From assembly GCA_047600785.1 (NCBI GenBank), contig JASGKH010000001.1, positions 124,001-188,000 on the forward strand: DNA of 64,000 bases, given 5' to 3'. This stretch comes from Breznakibacter sp047600785. GTDB taxonomy: Bacteria > Bacteroidota > Bacteroidia > Bacteroidales > Marinilabiliaceae. Both the position numbers and the translations under genes were made by a program. Position 1 is the first letter of the stretch. Each line of letters starts with the position of its first letter. Shown here one piece after another: positions 28,298-36,953 of this stretch. Below the pieces are notes generated by a model that worked only from the letters and a program-made list of their open reading frames with translations, was not told the DNA's origin and did not search any database.

Positions 28298-28471
28298 ATG
28301 GAAAAAAAATACAGACTATTATTAGCGACCGTATTGGTCGTGCTGTGTTTTGGATTAACCCATTCACTAAAAGGGGCATGGGAAATAACCAACTTGGTCG
28401 TAATGGGCCTGTCGTTGCTCTATCTTCTGTTTGAGGCATATCGATCGATCAAAAACAAGCAAGATTCTTAA
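28298..28471 (+). CDS. Small two-helix membrane protein
   Basis: The 57-residue product (from the ATG at 28298) has two hydrophobic segments (LLLATVLVVLCFGLTHSL and TNLVVMGLSLLYLLFEAY) and a basic tail. The frame is open further upstream to 28187, but that extra part is poor in membrane character and looks non-coding. It sits 24 nt before the DUF4268 gene on the same strand and may share its transcript. No family is recognised. Confidence 0.6.
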   Translation: MEKKYRLLLATVLVVLCFGLTHSLKGAWEITNLVVMGLSLLYLLFEAYRSIKNKQDS

Positions 28472-28495
28472 TTTTGCACAAAAACAGGTCGAGGA

Positions 28496-28960
28496 ATGTT
28501 CACCAAGGAAGAAGCAAAGGAATTAAGGCTGGAGTTTTGGCGTAAGCTGGAAAACCGCACGCGTCGCTTGCCGGGGCAGAAAGGACTGCCCAAGAAGTGG
28601 ATTTTAAATAATACCGGAATCCGGGGCATCGACCTCCGGTTTGATGTCAACAGGGAGCAGGCAATGGTTGCTTTGGAAATAAATCATCGCGACGAAGATC
28701 GCAGGTTGAAACTTTATGCCAAGCTTGACGCTTGTAAAGCCATTTTCGAGGATGCGTACGGTAAACCTTTGATCTGGGATTTGACATACGAGAAGGAAAA
28801 TAATCATGTCTGCCGGGTCTATACCTGTATGGATGCAGACATTTACAAGCAAGACAAGTGGCCTGAGGTGTTCCGTTTCCTGATTGATCACATGATGTGC
28901 ATGGAAAAAGCTTTTTTGGAAGTAAAGGATTTCTTAAAGTACGACGAGTTGGGGCAGTAG
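28496..28960 (+). CDS. DUF4268 domain protein
   Basis: The 154-residue protein matches the DUF4268 family over its length: FTKEEAKELRLEFWRKL at the start, IDLRFDVNREQAMVALEI in the middle and the acidic WDLTYEKEN. This domain also occurs at the end of some restriction-like nucleases, but here it stands alone, as it often does in Bacteroidota. No catalytic motif is evident, and its role is unknown. A bidirectional terminator follows at 29013. Confidence 0.85.
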   Translation: MFTKEEAKELRLEFWRKLENRTRRLPGQKGLPKKWILNNTGIRGIDLRFDVNREQAMVALEINHRDEDRRLKLYAKLDACKAIFEDAYGKPLIWDLTYEKENNHVCRVYTCMDADIYKQDKWPEVFRFLIDHMMCMEKAFLEVKDFLKYDELGQ

Positions 28961-29012
28961 CAGAGAAAACGGTTGAAGTACCGATCGGGCATCTGGTCGG
29001 TCCGATAAAAAT

Positions 29013-29046
29013 AAAAAACCCAAAGCCTTTTGGACGTTGGGTTTTT
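29013..29046. terminator. Bidirectional intrinsic terminator
   Basis: A 7-bp stem (29017-29023 with 29037-29043) has an A-run on its left and a T-run on its right, so it works for the DUF4268 gene on + and for fabH on -. The two genes converge here. Confidence 0.7.
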
Positions 29047-29065
29047 GTGTGTTTTACAGAGTGGG

Positions 29066-30064
29066 TTATTTTCCGTCGTAACCCCACTTGAGATAAATGG
29101 CACCCCATGTAAAGCCGGCACCAAATGCGGCCAAAACAAGGTTATCGCCTTTTTTCAACTGTTTTTCCCACTCTACCAGGCAAAGCGGAATGGTTGCTGT
29201 GGTGGTGTTGCCGTAACGGTCTATGTTTATCATTACCTTTTCCTTGGGAAGCCCCATGCGGTTGCCCGTGGCATCGATGATACGGAGATTGGCCTGATGG
29301 GGTACCAGCCAGGCAATGTCTTCCGATTTCAGGTTGTTGCGCTCCATGATTTCGGCAGCGGTGTCGGCCATTTTCGAAACGGCATGTTTGAACACCATTT
29401 GTCCTTCCTGGTAAATGAAGTGTTCGCGGGCATCCACGGTTTCATGCGAAGCGGGTTTTACCGATCCCCCTGCTTTCATGTGCAAGTGCGGACGACCGAA
29501 ACCGTCGCTGTGCAACGACGAATCCATCACGCCGATGTTCTCATCGGTAGGCTCAAGCAAAACGGCGGCCGACGCATCGCCGAACAACACACACGTGGTA
29601 CGGTCGGTGTAGTCGGTGATTGACGACATTTTGTCGGCACCTACCACTACCACTTTTTTCTTGGAGCCGGTTCTTACAAATTGCGTGGCCAAATCAAGGG
29701 CGTAAAGAAATCCCGAACATGCCGCGTTGACGTCAAAGCCCTGTGCGTTGCGGATGTTCACCTTGTCGCAAATAATGTTTGCGGTGGCGGGAAACGGATG
29801 GTCGGGAGTTACGGTGGCACATACCAAAAGATCCACTTCTTCGGGTTTGGTACCCGATTTTTCAAGCAATTGCTGAACTGCTTTGGCTCCCATGTCGGAC
29901 GAACCAAGTCCTTCACCTTTCAAAATGTGGCGTTCCCTAATGCCCACACGGGTCATGATCCATTCGTCAGAGGTGTCAACCATGGTGCTAAGCTCTTGGT
30001 TGGTAAGGATATAGTCGGGCGTATATCCCGCTACGGCAGTAATTACAGCATTGAGTCTTTTCAC
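29066..30064 (-). CDS. fabH: 3-oxoacyl-[acyl-carrier-protein] synthase III
   Basis: FabH starts fatty-acid synthesis by condensing an acyl-CoA primer with malonyl-ACP. The 332-residue protein has the Cys-His-Asn triad in AACSGFLYAL (Cys116), LVPHQANLRI and GNTTTATIPL, plus the RVGIRERH CoA-binding block. The ATG at 30094 would add a ten-residue N-terminus unlike the family; the GTG at 30064 (MKRLNAVITAVAGY) fits better. An intrinsic terminator at 30274 separates it from rpmF, so it probably has its own promoter. plsX, which often lies between rpmF and fabH in other phyla, is absent. Confidence 0.94.
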   Translation of the reverse strand: MKRLNAVITAVAGYTPDYILTNQELSTMVDTSDEWIMTRVGIRERHILKGEGLGSSDMGAKAVQQLLEKSGTKPEEVDLLVCATVTPDHPFPATANIICDKVNIRNAQGFDVNAACSGFLYALDLATQFVRTGSKKKVVVVGADKMSSITDYTDRTTCVLFGDASAAVLLEPTDENIGVMDSSLHSDGFGRPHLHMKAGGSVKPASHETVDAREHFIYQEGQMVFKHAVSKMADTAAEIMERNNLKSEDIAWLVPHQANLRIIDATGNRMGLPKEKVMINIDRYGNTTTATIPLCLVEWEKQLKKGDNLVLAAFGAGFTWGAIYLKWGYDGK

Positions 30065-30273
30065 GGCAATCAGTTTAAAATTGAAACAAAACAAACCATT
30101 TCACGCAGTTGCAATGCAAGTGTGTGGATGAAATAAATTGGAAGCCTTCCATTCGCCAATGATGGATCTCGCTGGCGACGACAGGCTTTAATCACAAAGT
30201 GGTGGTTCATTTTGCTGTCGGTAAAAGGGGAACACGCCTCTGTACCCGACAATATTGTGGAAACTTTCGTTTC

Positions 30274-30308
30274 AAAAAAAAATTGCTCCCTCAGTCGAAA
30301 GGAGCAAA
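30274..30308 (-). terminator. Intrinsic terminator after rpmF
   Basis: On the minus strand a 7-bp stem (30301-30307 with 30283-30289) is followed by a run of at least eight T. It lies 26 nt past the rpmF stop and would end the yceD-rpmF transcript. Confidence 0.75.
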
Positions 30309-30333
30309 GTTAAAAAAGATAATCTACCAATAG

Positions 30334-30519
30334 TTAGGCAGTAACTTGTTTTTCAATAGCCAATTTGCCGCGATAGTGACCACACTCGCCGCAAACGGTG
30401 TGCAATTTTATTGCTGAACCGCAGTTTGAACATACACCCAACGCAGGGGCAACTGCTTTATAGTGGGTTCTTCTTTTGGCACCACGGGTACTCGAATGTC
30501 TGTGCTTAGGATTTGCCAT
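30334..30519 (-). CDS. rpmF: 50S ribosomal protein L32
   Basis: The 61-residue protein matches L32: MANPKHRHSSTRGAKRRTHY at the start and a C4 zinc ribbon CSNC...CGECGHYRG. The Cys ligands are all present, so this is the zinc-binding form. It follows yceD by 12 nt, the conserved bacterial order yceD-rpmF. Confidence 0.96.
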   Translation of the reverse strand: MANPKHRHSSTRGAKRRTHYKAVAPALGVCSNCGSAIKLHTVCGECGHYRGKLAIEKQVTA

Positions 30520-30531
30520 TTTACAACTTCT

Positions 30532-31056
30532 TTATTTGTTTTTATCTAGTAATTTCTTTAACTCATCCCATCTTGGGTCACCAGCTTGGTTATCGTCGGA
30601 CTGGTAGTCTTTGAATTCGTCCAATCTGGCGATCATCTGCGGATCGCAACTGTTATCCTCGTGCAGACGCTGTACCGGTAAACTAAGTCCAATGAACTCA
30701 TAGATCAAATGGGCCACGTTCAGCTGATGTTCGTCGTGGGGCAATACAATGATTTCATCGGAAGGTTCATCATATTCTTCCCCAAACTTTACGTAAATCC
30801 TGGCCTTGTGCTTTACTTGCAGTTCCAAGGGATCCAGACATCTGTCACAGAGTGTTTTTACAATACCTTTGATATCAAAGTCCAGCGTCAGTATGGTAGT
30901 TTGTTTGTCCAAAAGCACTTTTGCTTTCAGGTTCCCATCTTCGATCATGCTATCTTCAATCACTTCAAAGAATTGGCTATCGATGCCGTAATCAAACTCG
31001 TGCTTTCCTTCGGCCAATCCCTTAAAGGCAATTTCGAACGTTTTAAGCTTGTCCAC
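30532..31056 (-). CDS. yceD: YceD/DUF177 family protein
   Basis: The 174-residue protein has the DUF177 core with CDRCLDPLEL, an acidic middle and a hydrophobic-acidic block LIYEFIGLSLPVQRLHED, ending in DPRWDELKKLL. The family has been linked to 23S rRNA processing or maturation and nearly always precedes rpmF, as here. The frame is open to 31224, but a full promoter at 31080-31108 lies inside that extension, so the GTG at 31056 is the start. Confidence 0.9.
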   Translation of the reverse strand: MDKLKTFEIAFKGLAEGKHEFDYGIDSQFFEVIEDSMIEDGNLKAKVLLDKQTTILTLDFDIKGIVKTLCDRCLDPLELQVKHKARIYVKFGEEYDEPSDEIIVLPHDEHQLNVAHLIYEFIGLSLPVQRLHEDNSCDPQMIARLDEFKDYQSDDNQAGDPRWDELKKLLDKNK

Positions 31057-31079
31057 CTGACCCTTATATAAAAACTGCG

Positions 31080-31108
31080 CAAAGTTATAAAAATTGGGGA
31101 TATTCAAA
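31080..31108 (-). promoter_or_regulatory. Promoter of the yceD-rpmF operon
   Basis: On the minus strand TTTG (31108-31105) is followed after 17 nt by TAACTTTG (31087-31080), a full match to the Bacteroidota consensus. The GTG start lies 23 nt past the -7 box. Confidence 0.7.
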
Positions 31109-31220
31109 AAAGAATCATGTTTTTTATAGCTAAATATCAGATTGGATATAAGTGTTTGTTTTTCAGAGATATTATTGGATGCTTGTTTGCATGTGTCGGG
31201 ATATCCGGAAAGATGGTCCG

Positions 31221-31697
31221 TCAATTTTCCTGCTGAAGCCTTCCGGTTTGCCTCCGGTTGCGCAGTTCAATCAATACTTTTTGACGTATTTCCGTTTCTG
31301 CCTGATAGAGTTTAATAATCTGCTGCGGCGAGAGAACTTTTTGGAATTCAGTAAAATATTTTTTTCGCAGATCAAGTTGTTTTTGTGCAAAATCAAATCG
31401 TGCGGCGATGAGTTTTTCTGCATCCTCGGCCGGGATACTGTCGGCATTCACATTGTTCATACGCAGGTTTCTTAACTTGCCGAGCTGGGCTTGTTCCCGT
31501 TCGTAAGCCAGATAAACGGTTCGGAATTTTTCGGTTTGTGCGTCATCAAGGGCAAGTTTTTCTTTAATGTATTCCACTTTGGCGTTGGCAATACGTTCGC
31601 GCAACACGGGGAAACGTGCTTGTTCCTGTTGGGCAACGGTAGCCTGGATAAACACGAAACCCATTATTGCCATATATAGTATCGTTATTTTTTTCAT
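31221..31697 (-). CDS. Spy/CpxP-like periplasmic protein
   Basis: The 158-residue protein has a signal peptide (MKKITILYMAIMGFVFIQATVAQ begins it) and a highly helical body with LSPQQIIKLYQAE, an LTxxQ-like motif, and LALDDAQTEKFRTVY before it. This resembles Spy/CpxP and CnrX-type periplasmic sensors. It has no His and few Met, so metal binding of the CnrX kind is not supported. The ATG at 31697 is preferred to the frame start at 31832. It is the third gene after the ECF sigma factor and its putative anti-sigma factor. Confidence 0.78.
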   Translation of the reverse strand: MKKITILYMAIMGFVFIQATVAQQEQARFPVLRERIANAKVEYIKEKLALDDAQTEKFRTVYLAYEREQAQLGKLRNLRMNNVNADSIPAEDAEKLIAARFDFAQKQLDLRKKYFTEFQKVLSPQQIIKLYQAETEIRQKVLIELRNRRQTGRLQQEN

Positions 31698-31833
31698 CGG
31701 TTTAAAGTTTTGTATTTCATCGGCCGGATGCCCGTTTGCCCCATCTGGGCGGAAGCGATCCATGCCACTGGTCATGCCCTCATGCAATAGGCATTGGCGA
31801 TATGGGCTTTTTCGATGCATTATGTGGTTCATG

Positions 31834-32325
31834 TCAATCGTTTATAAAATGGTCATCGTCACCGTTGTCAGCTATCATCATCAGCTCTTCAAACGAAAGC
31901 TCGGCAAGCAAATCGTCAAGATCTTCCTTTTTTGCCGGGGGCATATTGGCTTGGAGACTCTTTGAAGGAGCTGATTTTGTGGATGTGTCCGTTACCTGCC
32001 CCATTTTTAATGTATCGGAAAGAGAGACGAATACCTGCTTATGGACACTATCCGCCATCGTCTCGTTTAGTGCAGGATCATTGTTAAATGCCATGGGATC
32101 ATCGTTGGGCAACGAGGTTGTAGTTATGGACGGCCAAAAGATGGCTAATGCCAGGCTTGCCGCGACCGCTAAAGATGCAGCCGTTGCCAGCAGGGTACGT
32201 TTGTGCGATGCGTCCCGTTTTTTTGCCATCGATAACGTTTCTTCGGGCAACTTGTCGAAAAAGCCGTCAGGTATTTTATAGGGATTTGCTTTCCCATAAA
32301 CCGGAAGATCAAATTCTTTTTCCAT
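31834..32325 (-). CDS. Putative membrane anti-sigma factor
   Basis: The 163-residue protein starts 5 nt after the ECF sigma gene. It has a cytoplasmic N-terminal part of about 42 residues (NPYKIPDGFFDKLPEETL), one membrane helix (about 45-66) and a polar, acidic periplasmic tail. That is the topology of a single-pass anti-sigma factor. The N-terminus lacks the His/Cys zinc motif of the ZAS family, so binding must differ if it does inhibit the sigma factor. Assignment rests on topology and gene order; no sequence family is recognised. Confidence 0.6.
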   Translation of the reverse strand: MEKEFDLPVYGKANPYKIPDGFFDKLPEETLSMAKKRDASHKRTLLATAASLAVAASLALAIFWPSITTTSLPNDDPMAFNNDPALNETMADSVHKQVFVSLSDTLKMGQVTDTSTKSAPSKSLQANMPPAKKEDLDDLLAELSFEELMMIADNGDDDHFIND

Positions 32326-32330
32326 GGGTA

Positions 32331-32876
32331 CTATTGTTTGCTCACTGTTTCCTTAATTTTTTCACAAGCATAGTGGTACGACGTTTTAAGTGATCCTACC
32401 GACGTGTCGAGCACTTGGCTCATCTGTTCGTAACCCATTTCATCGAAATACCGGAGATTGAACACAATGCGTTGTTTCTCGGGTAATTTTAAAATGGCCT
32501 TTTGAAACCTCTTTTGCATCTCGTCGGCCGTCATTGACCAATCGTCGGATACCTGATGATCGAAAAGCAGTTCCATCTGATTGCTGTGATCGAATATTTT
32601 TTTCTGTTTTTTCATGATCCGGATACATTCGTTGGTGGCAATTCTGTATAACCAGGTATAAATGGCCGATTCTTGGTTGAATTTGTGCAAGTAACGGTAT
32701 GCATTGATAAACGTTTCCTGAACGGCATCTTCGGCATTTTCGTGTGAGACCAGCAGGCGGCGGGCATGCAGGTAGATGCGTTTTTGGTATTTACGCATCA
32801 GCAAGGTAAAACCTTCGTCGCGGGTCCGTTCCGCCTTTAACAACGGGATGATTTTGTCCTCAGCAATGTCTATCAT
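32331..32876 (-). CDS. ECF-type RNA polymerase sigma factor
   Basis: The 181-residue protein has region sigma-2 (about residues 20-90; YKRIYLHARRLLVSHENAEDAVQETFINAY, read in parts) and region sigma-4 (about 120-172; LPEKQRIVFNLRYFDEMGYEQMSQVL), with no sigma-3, as in ECF factors. It directs transcription of a small envelope-stress-type regulon. It heads an operon with a putative anti-sigma factor and a Spy-like protein. A candidate self-recognised promoter lies at 32908-32930, and the same spacing occurs in front of the divergent gene at 33185. Confidence 0.95.
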   Translation of the reverse strand: MIDIAEDKIIPLLKAERTRDEGFTLLMRKYQKRIYLHARRLLVSHENAEDAVQETFINAYRYLHKFNQESAIYTWLYRIATNECIRIMKKQKKIFDHSNQMELLFDHQVSDDWSMTADEMQKRFQKAILKLPEKQRIVFNLRYFDEMGYEQMSQVLDTSVGSLKTSYHYACEKIKETVSKQ

Positions 32877-32907
32877 TAATCGATGGTTGGATGATGGTAC
32901 CTAATTA

Positions 32908-32930
32908 GAACATCGCAATGCCAAAAAGTT
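32908..32930 (-). promoter_or_regulatory. Candidate ECF promoter of the sigma-factor operon
   Basis: On the minus strand AAC (32930-32928) in the context CTTTAACTTTTTGG is followed after 17 nt by TTC. The start codon of the sigma gene lies 31 nt further. ECF promoters of many groups have an AAC -35 core and a GTC-like -10 core, and the divergent gene has the same arrangement. Confidence 0.4.
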
Positions 32931-33096
32931 AAAGTAAAGATGTGGAAAATATAGGGAAAAGAAGGGAAGATATCTAAACGGGAACCGGAAGGTTTATGGT
33001 ATCGAAAGATGTTGTCAAATAACTTTTAAAACTAAAAAAATAGGAATGATGGCCGAAGGGAAAGATTAATCCGTAAAAAATTTTACAACTCCCTTT

Positions 33097-33119
33097 AACT
33101 TTTTTGGGTGTCGGGTGTC
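33097..33119 (+). promoter_or_regulatory. Candidate ECF promoter of the lipoprotein gene
   Basis: AAC (33097-33099) in CTTTAACTTTTTTGG is followed after 17 nt by GTC (33117-33119). The block matches the motif facing the other way at 32908-32930 closely (CTTTAACTTTTT plus the same spacing). The ATG is 65 nt downstream. Confidence 0.4.
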
Positions 33120-33184
33120 AAAGAGTCAAACGCGTTTATAATTACAACAACTATTTGATTCATTCATTACCAAAAACGACGACC

Positions 33185-34009
33185 ATGAAAAATATATTAT
33201 TATTCTCATGTTTAGCCATGATGGCCTTTTACACAGTGTCTTGCAATAAAGATGACGACAACACGCCCGATTCTTCCATTGTGGTGCAGGAAACCGATTC
33301 GGAAGAATATGCCGTTGAAATTGATGCCATTGCCGATGAGGGCTTTGACATGATGGAATTGAGCCAGTTGAAGTCCGGCAACGTGGGCTATTGTTATCTG
33401 ACAGACTGTGCGGTGGTGACTTTGGATGAGTCGGAGGCCATTAAAGTGCTGACCATCGATTTTGGAACTGGTTGCGTGGGAGCGGACGGCAAAGTCCGTA
33501 CGGGCAAGATCATTGTTACGACCGAATCGTTTACCGAAACCAATAAACTAAGGACGTTTTTGTTCGATGGTTATACGGTAAGCGGGAATGCGGTAACGGG
33601 TTCCATCGTCAAAACGATCACTAACGACATGGATGCAAACAGTCGTTTGGCCGGGATCTCGGAGGACATCACCATTGCTTTGGCCGGTGATAAAGGAACC
33701 CTTACACGTAGTGCCGACTTGACACGGTTGTATGAATTTGGGACTCTCGGTGCGATACGTGACAATAAATTTACCACATGGGGAACGACCCTGTTTACCA
33801 GTTCCCAAGGACGTACCGTTACCAAAACCGTGGACGAAGAGACCCCTCTCCTGTACAAAACTGCTTGCCGGCAGGTGGTGAGCGGGACCAAAACCATTGA
33901 TTTCGGCAATGGCAAAGTGTGGACGGTGAATTTTGGCGACGGCACCTGTGATCATGTGGCTACAATCACCGATGGCGAAAACACCTGGCTTGTTTGGCTG
34001 AGAAAGTGA
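33185..34009 (+). CDS. Secreted lipoprotein of unknown function
   Basis: The 274-residue protein has a lipoprotein signal with lipobox (MKNILLFSCLAMMAFYTVSC), then NKDDDN, the acid-rich stretch that in Bacteroidota often marks export to the cell surface. The body is strand-rich with repeats of Thr/Val and the pairs GNVGYCYL and VVTLDESEA. No family is recognised. It is divergent from the ECF operon, probably a member of its regulon, and is followed 51 nt later by the DUF4890 gene. Confidence 0.8.
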   Translation: MKNILLFSCLAMMAFYTVSCNKDDDNTPDSSIVVQETDSEEYAVEIDAIADEGFDMMELSQLKSGNVGYCYLTDCAVVTLDESEAIKVLTIDFGTGCVGADGKVRTGKIIVTTESFTETNKLRTFLFDGYTVSGNAVTGSIVKTITNDMDANSRLAGISEDITIALAGDKGTLTRSADLTRLYEFGTLGAIRDNKFTTWGTTLFTSSQGRTVTKTVDEETPLLYKTACRQVVSGTKTIDFGNGKVWTVNFGDGTCDHVATITDGENTWLVWLRK

Positions 34010-34060
34010 CCGATTTTTTAAAGAATTAAAACGAATGACAACCCATTAAACGACAATGAT

Positions 34061-34450
34061 ATGAAACCATTGAAGACAACAATCCTGGCCATGGCCGTTG
34101 CTTTTTTCGGAGCTGTTGGCCAATTGGGCGCGCAAGAGCCAGTTAAAAAAGAGCGCTCGCCCGAAGAGATTGCCCGGCAGCAAACCCAACGGCTCACAAA
34201 AGAGTTGTCGCTCACCGACGCACAACAGAAAGCGGTGTACGACATTAATCTTAAGCATGTCCAGCAAAAGTCAGAACTACGCAAATCGCTTCGCGAGGCA
34301 AAAAAGGATTTGGACAAACGGGACGAAGAGTTGAAGACTGTATTCAACGACGAGCAAAAGCAGAAATTCGCCGAACTTAGGAACAACCAGAAAGCCAAAT
34401 TCAAACAAGCAGCTACAGAAAGGCGTAAGGCCAATCAACCGACAGAATGA
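34061..34450 (+). CDS. DUF4890 (Spy-like) periplasmic protein
   Basis: The 129-residue protein has a signal peptide (first 24 residues, ending in GAQ) and a highly charged helical body with LTKELSLTDAQQKAVYDIN and FNDEQKQKFAELRNNQK, two LTxxQ-like motifs. This is the DUF4890 family of Bacteroidota, related in pattern to Spy and CpxP. It likely works as a periplasmic chaperone or stress protein. It follows the lipoprotein gene and is probably co-transcribed from the ECF-type promoter. A second Spy-like gene is in the sigma operon itself. Confidence 0.85.
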   Translation: MKPLKTTILAMAVAFFGAVGQLGAQEPVKKERSPEEIARQQTQRLTKELSLTDAQQKAVYDINLKHVQQKSELRKSLREAKKDLDKRDEELKTVFNDEQKQKFAELRNNQKAKFKQAATERRKANQPTE

Positions 34451-34515
34451 TCCCGGCGGGCGGGGATGGATTTATTTATTCCGGCAAGCGGTTCAAGTGG
34501 CACATGCATTTCTGA

Positions 34516-34552
34516 AAGAGGCCGCATGACAAAGAAAGTCGTGCGGCCTCTT
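34516..34552 (+). terminator. Hairpin terminator after the DUF4890 gene
   Basis: A 15-bp stem with one G-T/T-A mismatch pair (34516-34530 with 34538-34552) and a 7-nt loop lies 66 nt past the stop. The following TTGGTTTAGT is only moderately T-rich. Confidence 0.6.
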
Positions 34553-34716
34553 GGTTTAGTCTGTATCCTGTTTTTTAATGTTATTTACGAACACCTGGCT
34601 TTGCCAAATATCCGGTCAGGTATTTTCTCCAAATAAAGAGAAGCGGAAACGAAAGTCCTTATACCACCATGTCCTGACCCGCTTGGTTTATTTAGTTGTG
34701 AATGGCAGGAAGATGC

Positions 34717-36681
34717 TTACTTCACAACAACCACAAACCCGCCATTGGGTTTCACGTCCAGTTCAAGCAATTTGTTATTCTTGAAGTCCAATGAGCGTTC
34801 GGTGAACGTATTGGGCTCTTTTCCATCTTCAATAAGATACACCGATGAACCTTTTTTGATAAACGACAAATCAATCGTGGCTTTTTTTGCCAGGGCTTCG
34901 CCGTTCATGCCGCCTATGTACCAAATGTTTCCGGCCCTACGTGCCATCGCCACCCATTTTCCGGGATCGCCGCCGACAAGTTTCGATGCGTCCCAGCGCA
35001 CGGGCAATGTTTGCAAAAAGCTTTTGACAAAGACAGGAACCCTGGCCATTCCTTTCGGTGTTTCGGCCATGTGCTGCACGCCCGAAGTAAATACCACGGT
35101 AGATGCCAGTTCAAATGCGCCTGAGGTACGGCGTGTAATGTTGGGGATCTCCGTTAGGTTCATCGGAGTGATATCCATGGGATCGAATACGTTACGGGTA
35201 AACGGGGCCATGGTAAAATGCGATGGCTCTTTGTCGGCATCAGCTTGGCCAAAGGTCACAAACTCATAGCCTTTAATTGCCTCGGTAGTTACCAGGTGGG
35301 GATAGGTCCTGTGCCAACCGCGGGGAAGGGTGGCTCCATGGAAATTCACGTTGAGTTGATATTTTGCCGCATCATCCAAAATGTCGTGGTAATAAGCAAT
35401 CATCGATTGGCCGTCCCCGCCAAAAAAATCGACTTTTACACCGGCAATGCCCATTTTGTGGATACGTTCAAACTCTTTTTGGCGTGCTTCATGTGTAAGT
35501 AGTTGGCTTTTAGGAGAGTATTTGGTTGAGTTCCAGTCGCCCGATGAATTGTACCACAATATCAGTTTCACGTTCTTTGTTTTGGCATAATCGGCCAATT
35601 CTTTCACGCGATCGTGGCCGATGCGACGGTCCCAGTCTGCATCTACCAAACAATAGCCCCACTTCATGTCGGAAGCAAAATCGATATAACGTTTGGTTTC
35701 ATCATAGTTCACCGATTCGTCTTTTAGAATAATCCAGCTCCATGAAGCAATGCCGGGTCTGATCCATGAGGTATCTGCCAGCTTTGAGGGTTCGGCAAGG
35801 TCGGTGCCGATGGTCGATTCGGTTATTTGTGCCAATGATCCTACGGCCATGACCCTCCATGGCGTGGCCCATGGCAACGATGATTCGGGAAATGCCACGC
35901 CGTTGGTGAACACTTCCCGCGGGTCGGGAAATCCCACTTTATAGTCATTGCCATCGATGCCGGGAACCAACCGCGTGCCGCAATAGTTACGTCCCAATGC
36001 GGTTTCTGAGATCAACAACCAATAGTTCCCGGTTTTGAAGAGAGCGGGATAAACCCAACCTACGCCGAGGGGAGACTCGGTTCCCGGAGTCACATCGGAT
36101 ATATAATGCTCTTCGTACGAATTATTGGTTTCGCACCACCCGGTTTTGGCCACGGACATGGGCTGCAGGAATCCTTTGGAGCCGGCAGGGAATTTAAAAG
36201 AAGTAGTCTCGTCGGATACCTTCTTTAAACCCGGTGCTTGTCCGGGAAAGTTGTAGCGGAAGGCCACTCCATTGTTCGAAACCCTGAATATCACCTCCAT
36301 TTTGGATCCTTTACCGTTTGATACCACAAAAGTTTGTTCGTTGGCATCGTAGTTTATCAAGCTTTTCTTGCCGGTAAAAAGTTCGTAGGACTCTTTGATC
36401 TTTTTGGGCTTTGAAATCTCGTCGAGCTTTAGGCCTTTTGAGAAGTCGTTGTCTTCCATCATCAATCCCAGACGTGATGGTTCCAATACCGTTTCGTTGT
36501 TGAACGATACGCTGTAATGCAATACACCGTTACTGTTTAGGGTCACGTAAGCATGGGTTTTCTTGTCGGGACTGGCAATTTTGGTTTGGGCTTCAACCGT
36601 TATCATCAGTGCTCCAACCGCCAGGGCTGTTATCAGCATGAGCCATTTTGTGCGAAAGGTTTGAAAAATGGGTTGCTTCAT
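34717..36681 (-). CDS. Glycoside hydrolase family 97 protein, retaining type
   Basis: The 654-residue protein has a signal peptide (about residues 1-32), an N-terminal beta-sandwich (about 35-285), a TIM-barrel catalytic domain (about 290-560) and a C-terminal beta domain. GH97 holds inverting alpha-glucosidases such as SusB and retaining alpha-galactosidases. Here GVKVDFFGG places an Asp (about 418) where retaining members have the nucleophile, and TTEAIKGYE gives the acid/base Glu (about 467). Bacteroides BtGH97b uses Asp415 and Glu470. I infer an alpha-galactosidase-like periplasmic enzyme. No SusC/SusD pair is near. Confidence 0.88.
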   Translation of the reverse strand: MKQPIFQTFRTKWLMLITALAVGALMITVEAQTKIASPDKKTHAYVTLNSNGVLHYSVSFNNETVLEPSRLGLMMEDNDFSKGLKLDEISKPKKIKESYELFTGKKSLINYDANEQTFVVSNGKGSKMEVIFRVSNNGVAFRYNFPGQAPGLKKVSDETTSFKFPAGSKGFLQPMSVAKTGWCETNNSYEEHYISDVTPGTESPLGVGWVYPALFKTGNYWLLISETALGRNYCGTRLVPGIDGNDYKVGFPDPREVFTNGVAFPESSLPWATPWRVMAVGSLAQITESTIGTDLAEPSKLADTSWIRPGIASWSWIILKDESVNYDETKRYIDFASDMKWGYCLVDADWDRRIGHDRVKELADYAKTKNVKLILWYNSSGDWNSTKYSPKSQLLTHEARQKEFERIHKMGIAGVKVDFFGGDGQSMIAYYHDILDDAAKYQLNVNFHGATLPRGWHRTYPHLVTTEAIKGYEFVTFGQADADKEPSHFTMAPFTRNVFDPMDITPMNLTEIPNITRRTSGAFELASTVVFTSGVQHMAETPKGMARVPVFVKSFLQTLPVRWDASKLVGGDPGKWVAMARRAGNIWYIGGMNGEALAKKATIDLSFIKKGSSVYLIEDGKEPNTFTERSLDFKNNKLLELDVKPNGGFVVVVK

Positions 36682-36926
36682 AAACATGGATTTTAGTGTG
36701 TTTGTGAGAAATGTTAAATTTGATCAAAATTATGAAATAAATCGGCCAGGAGGATAAGTGGGATTGAAAAAAAGTAGTCAAGACGTTTCATCCGAAGTTC
36801 CCTACGAACTTGGAGAGCGCAATGCGTCGATGTTGGGTAAAAGATCCCCCTGTCGCATAAGTCTTGTCCCGCTGGCTTGTGCCACATGATATTGCGTTGA
36901 CCAACCCGATAAATTCCAAACATTTG

Positions 36927-36934
36927 TACATTTG
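36927..36934 (+). promoter_or_regulatory. -7 promoter element of pyrH
   Basis: TACATTTG matches TAnnTTTG and lies 19 nt before the pyrH ATG at 36954. No good -33 element is seen. Confidence 0.45.
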
Positions 36935-36953
36935 CACATCAAAATAATAACCC

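Larger units (their letters stand above)
32877..33184. other. 308-bp divergent region of the sigma-factor locus
   Basis: This gap separates the sigma-factor operon and the divergent lipoprotein gene. It holds two matching ECF-type promoter candidates, listed separately, one facing each way. No other gene is seen. Confidence 0.5.
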
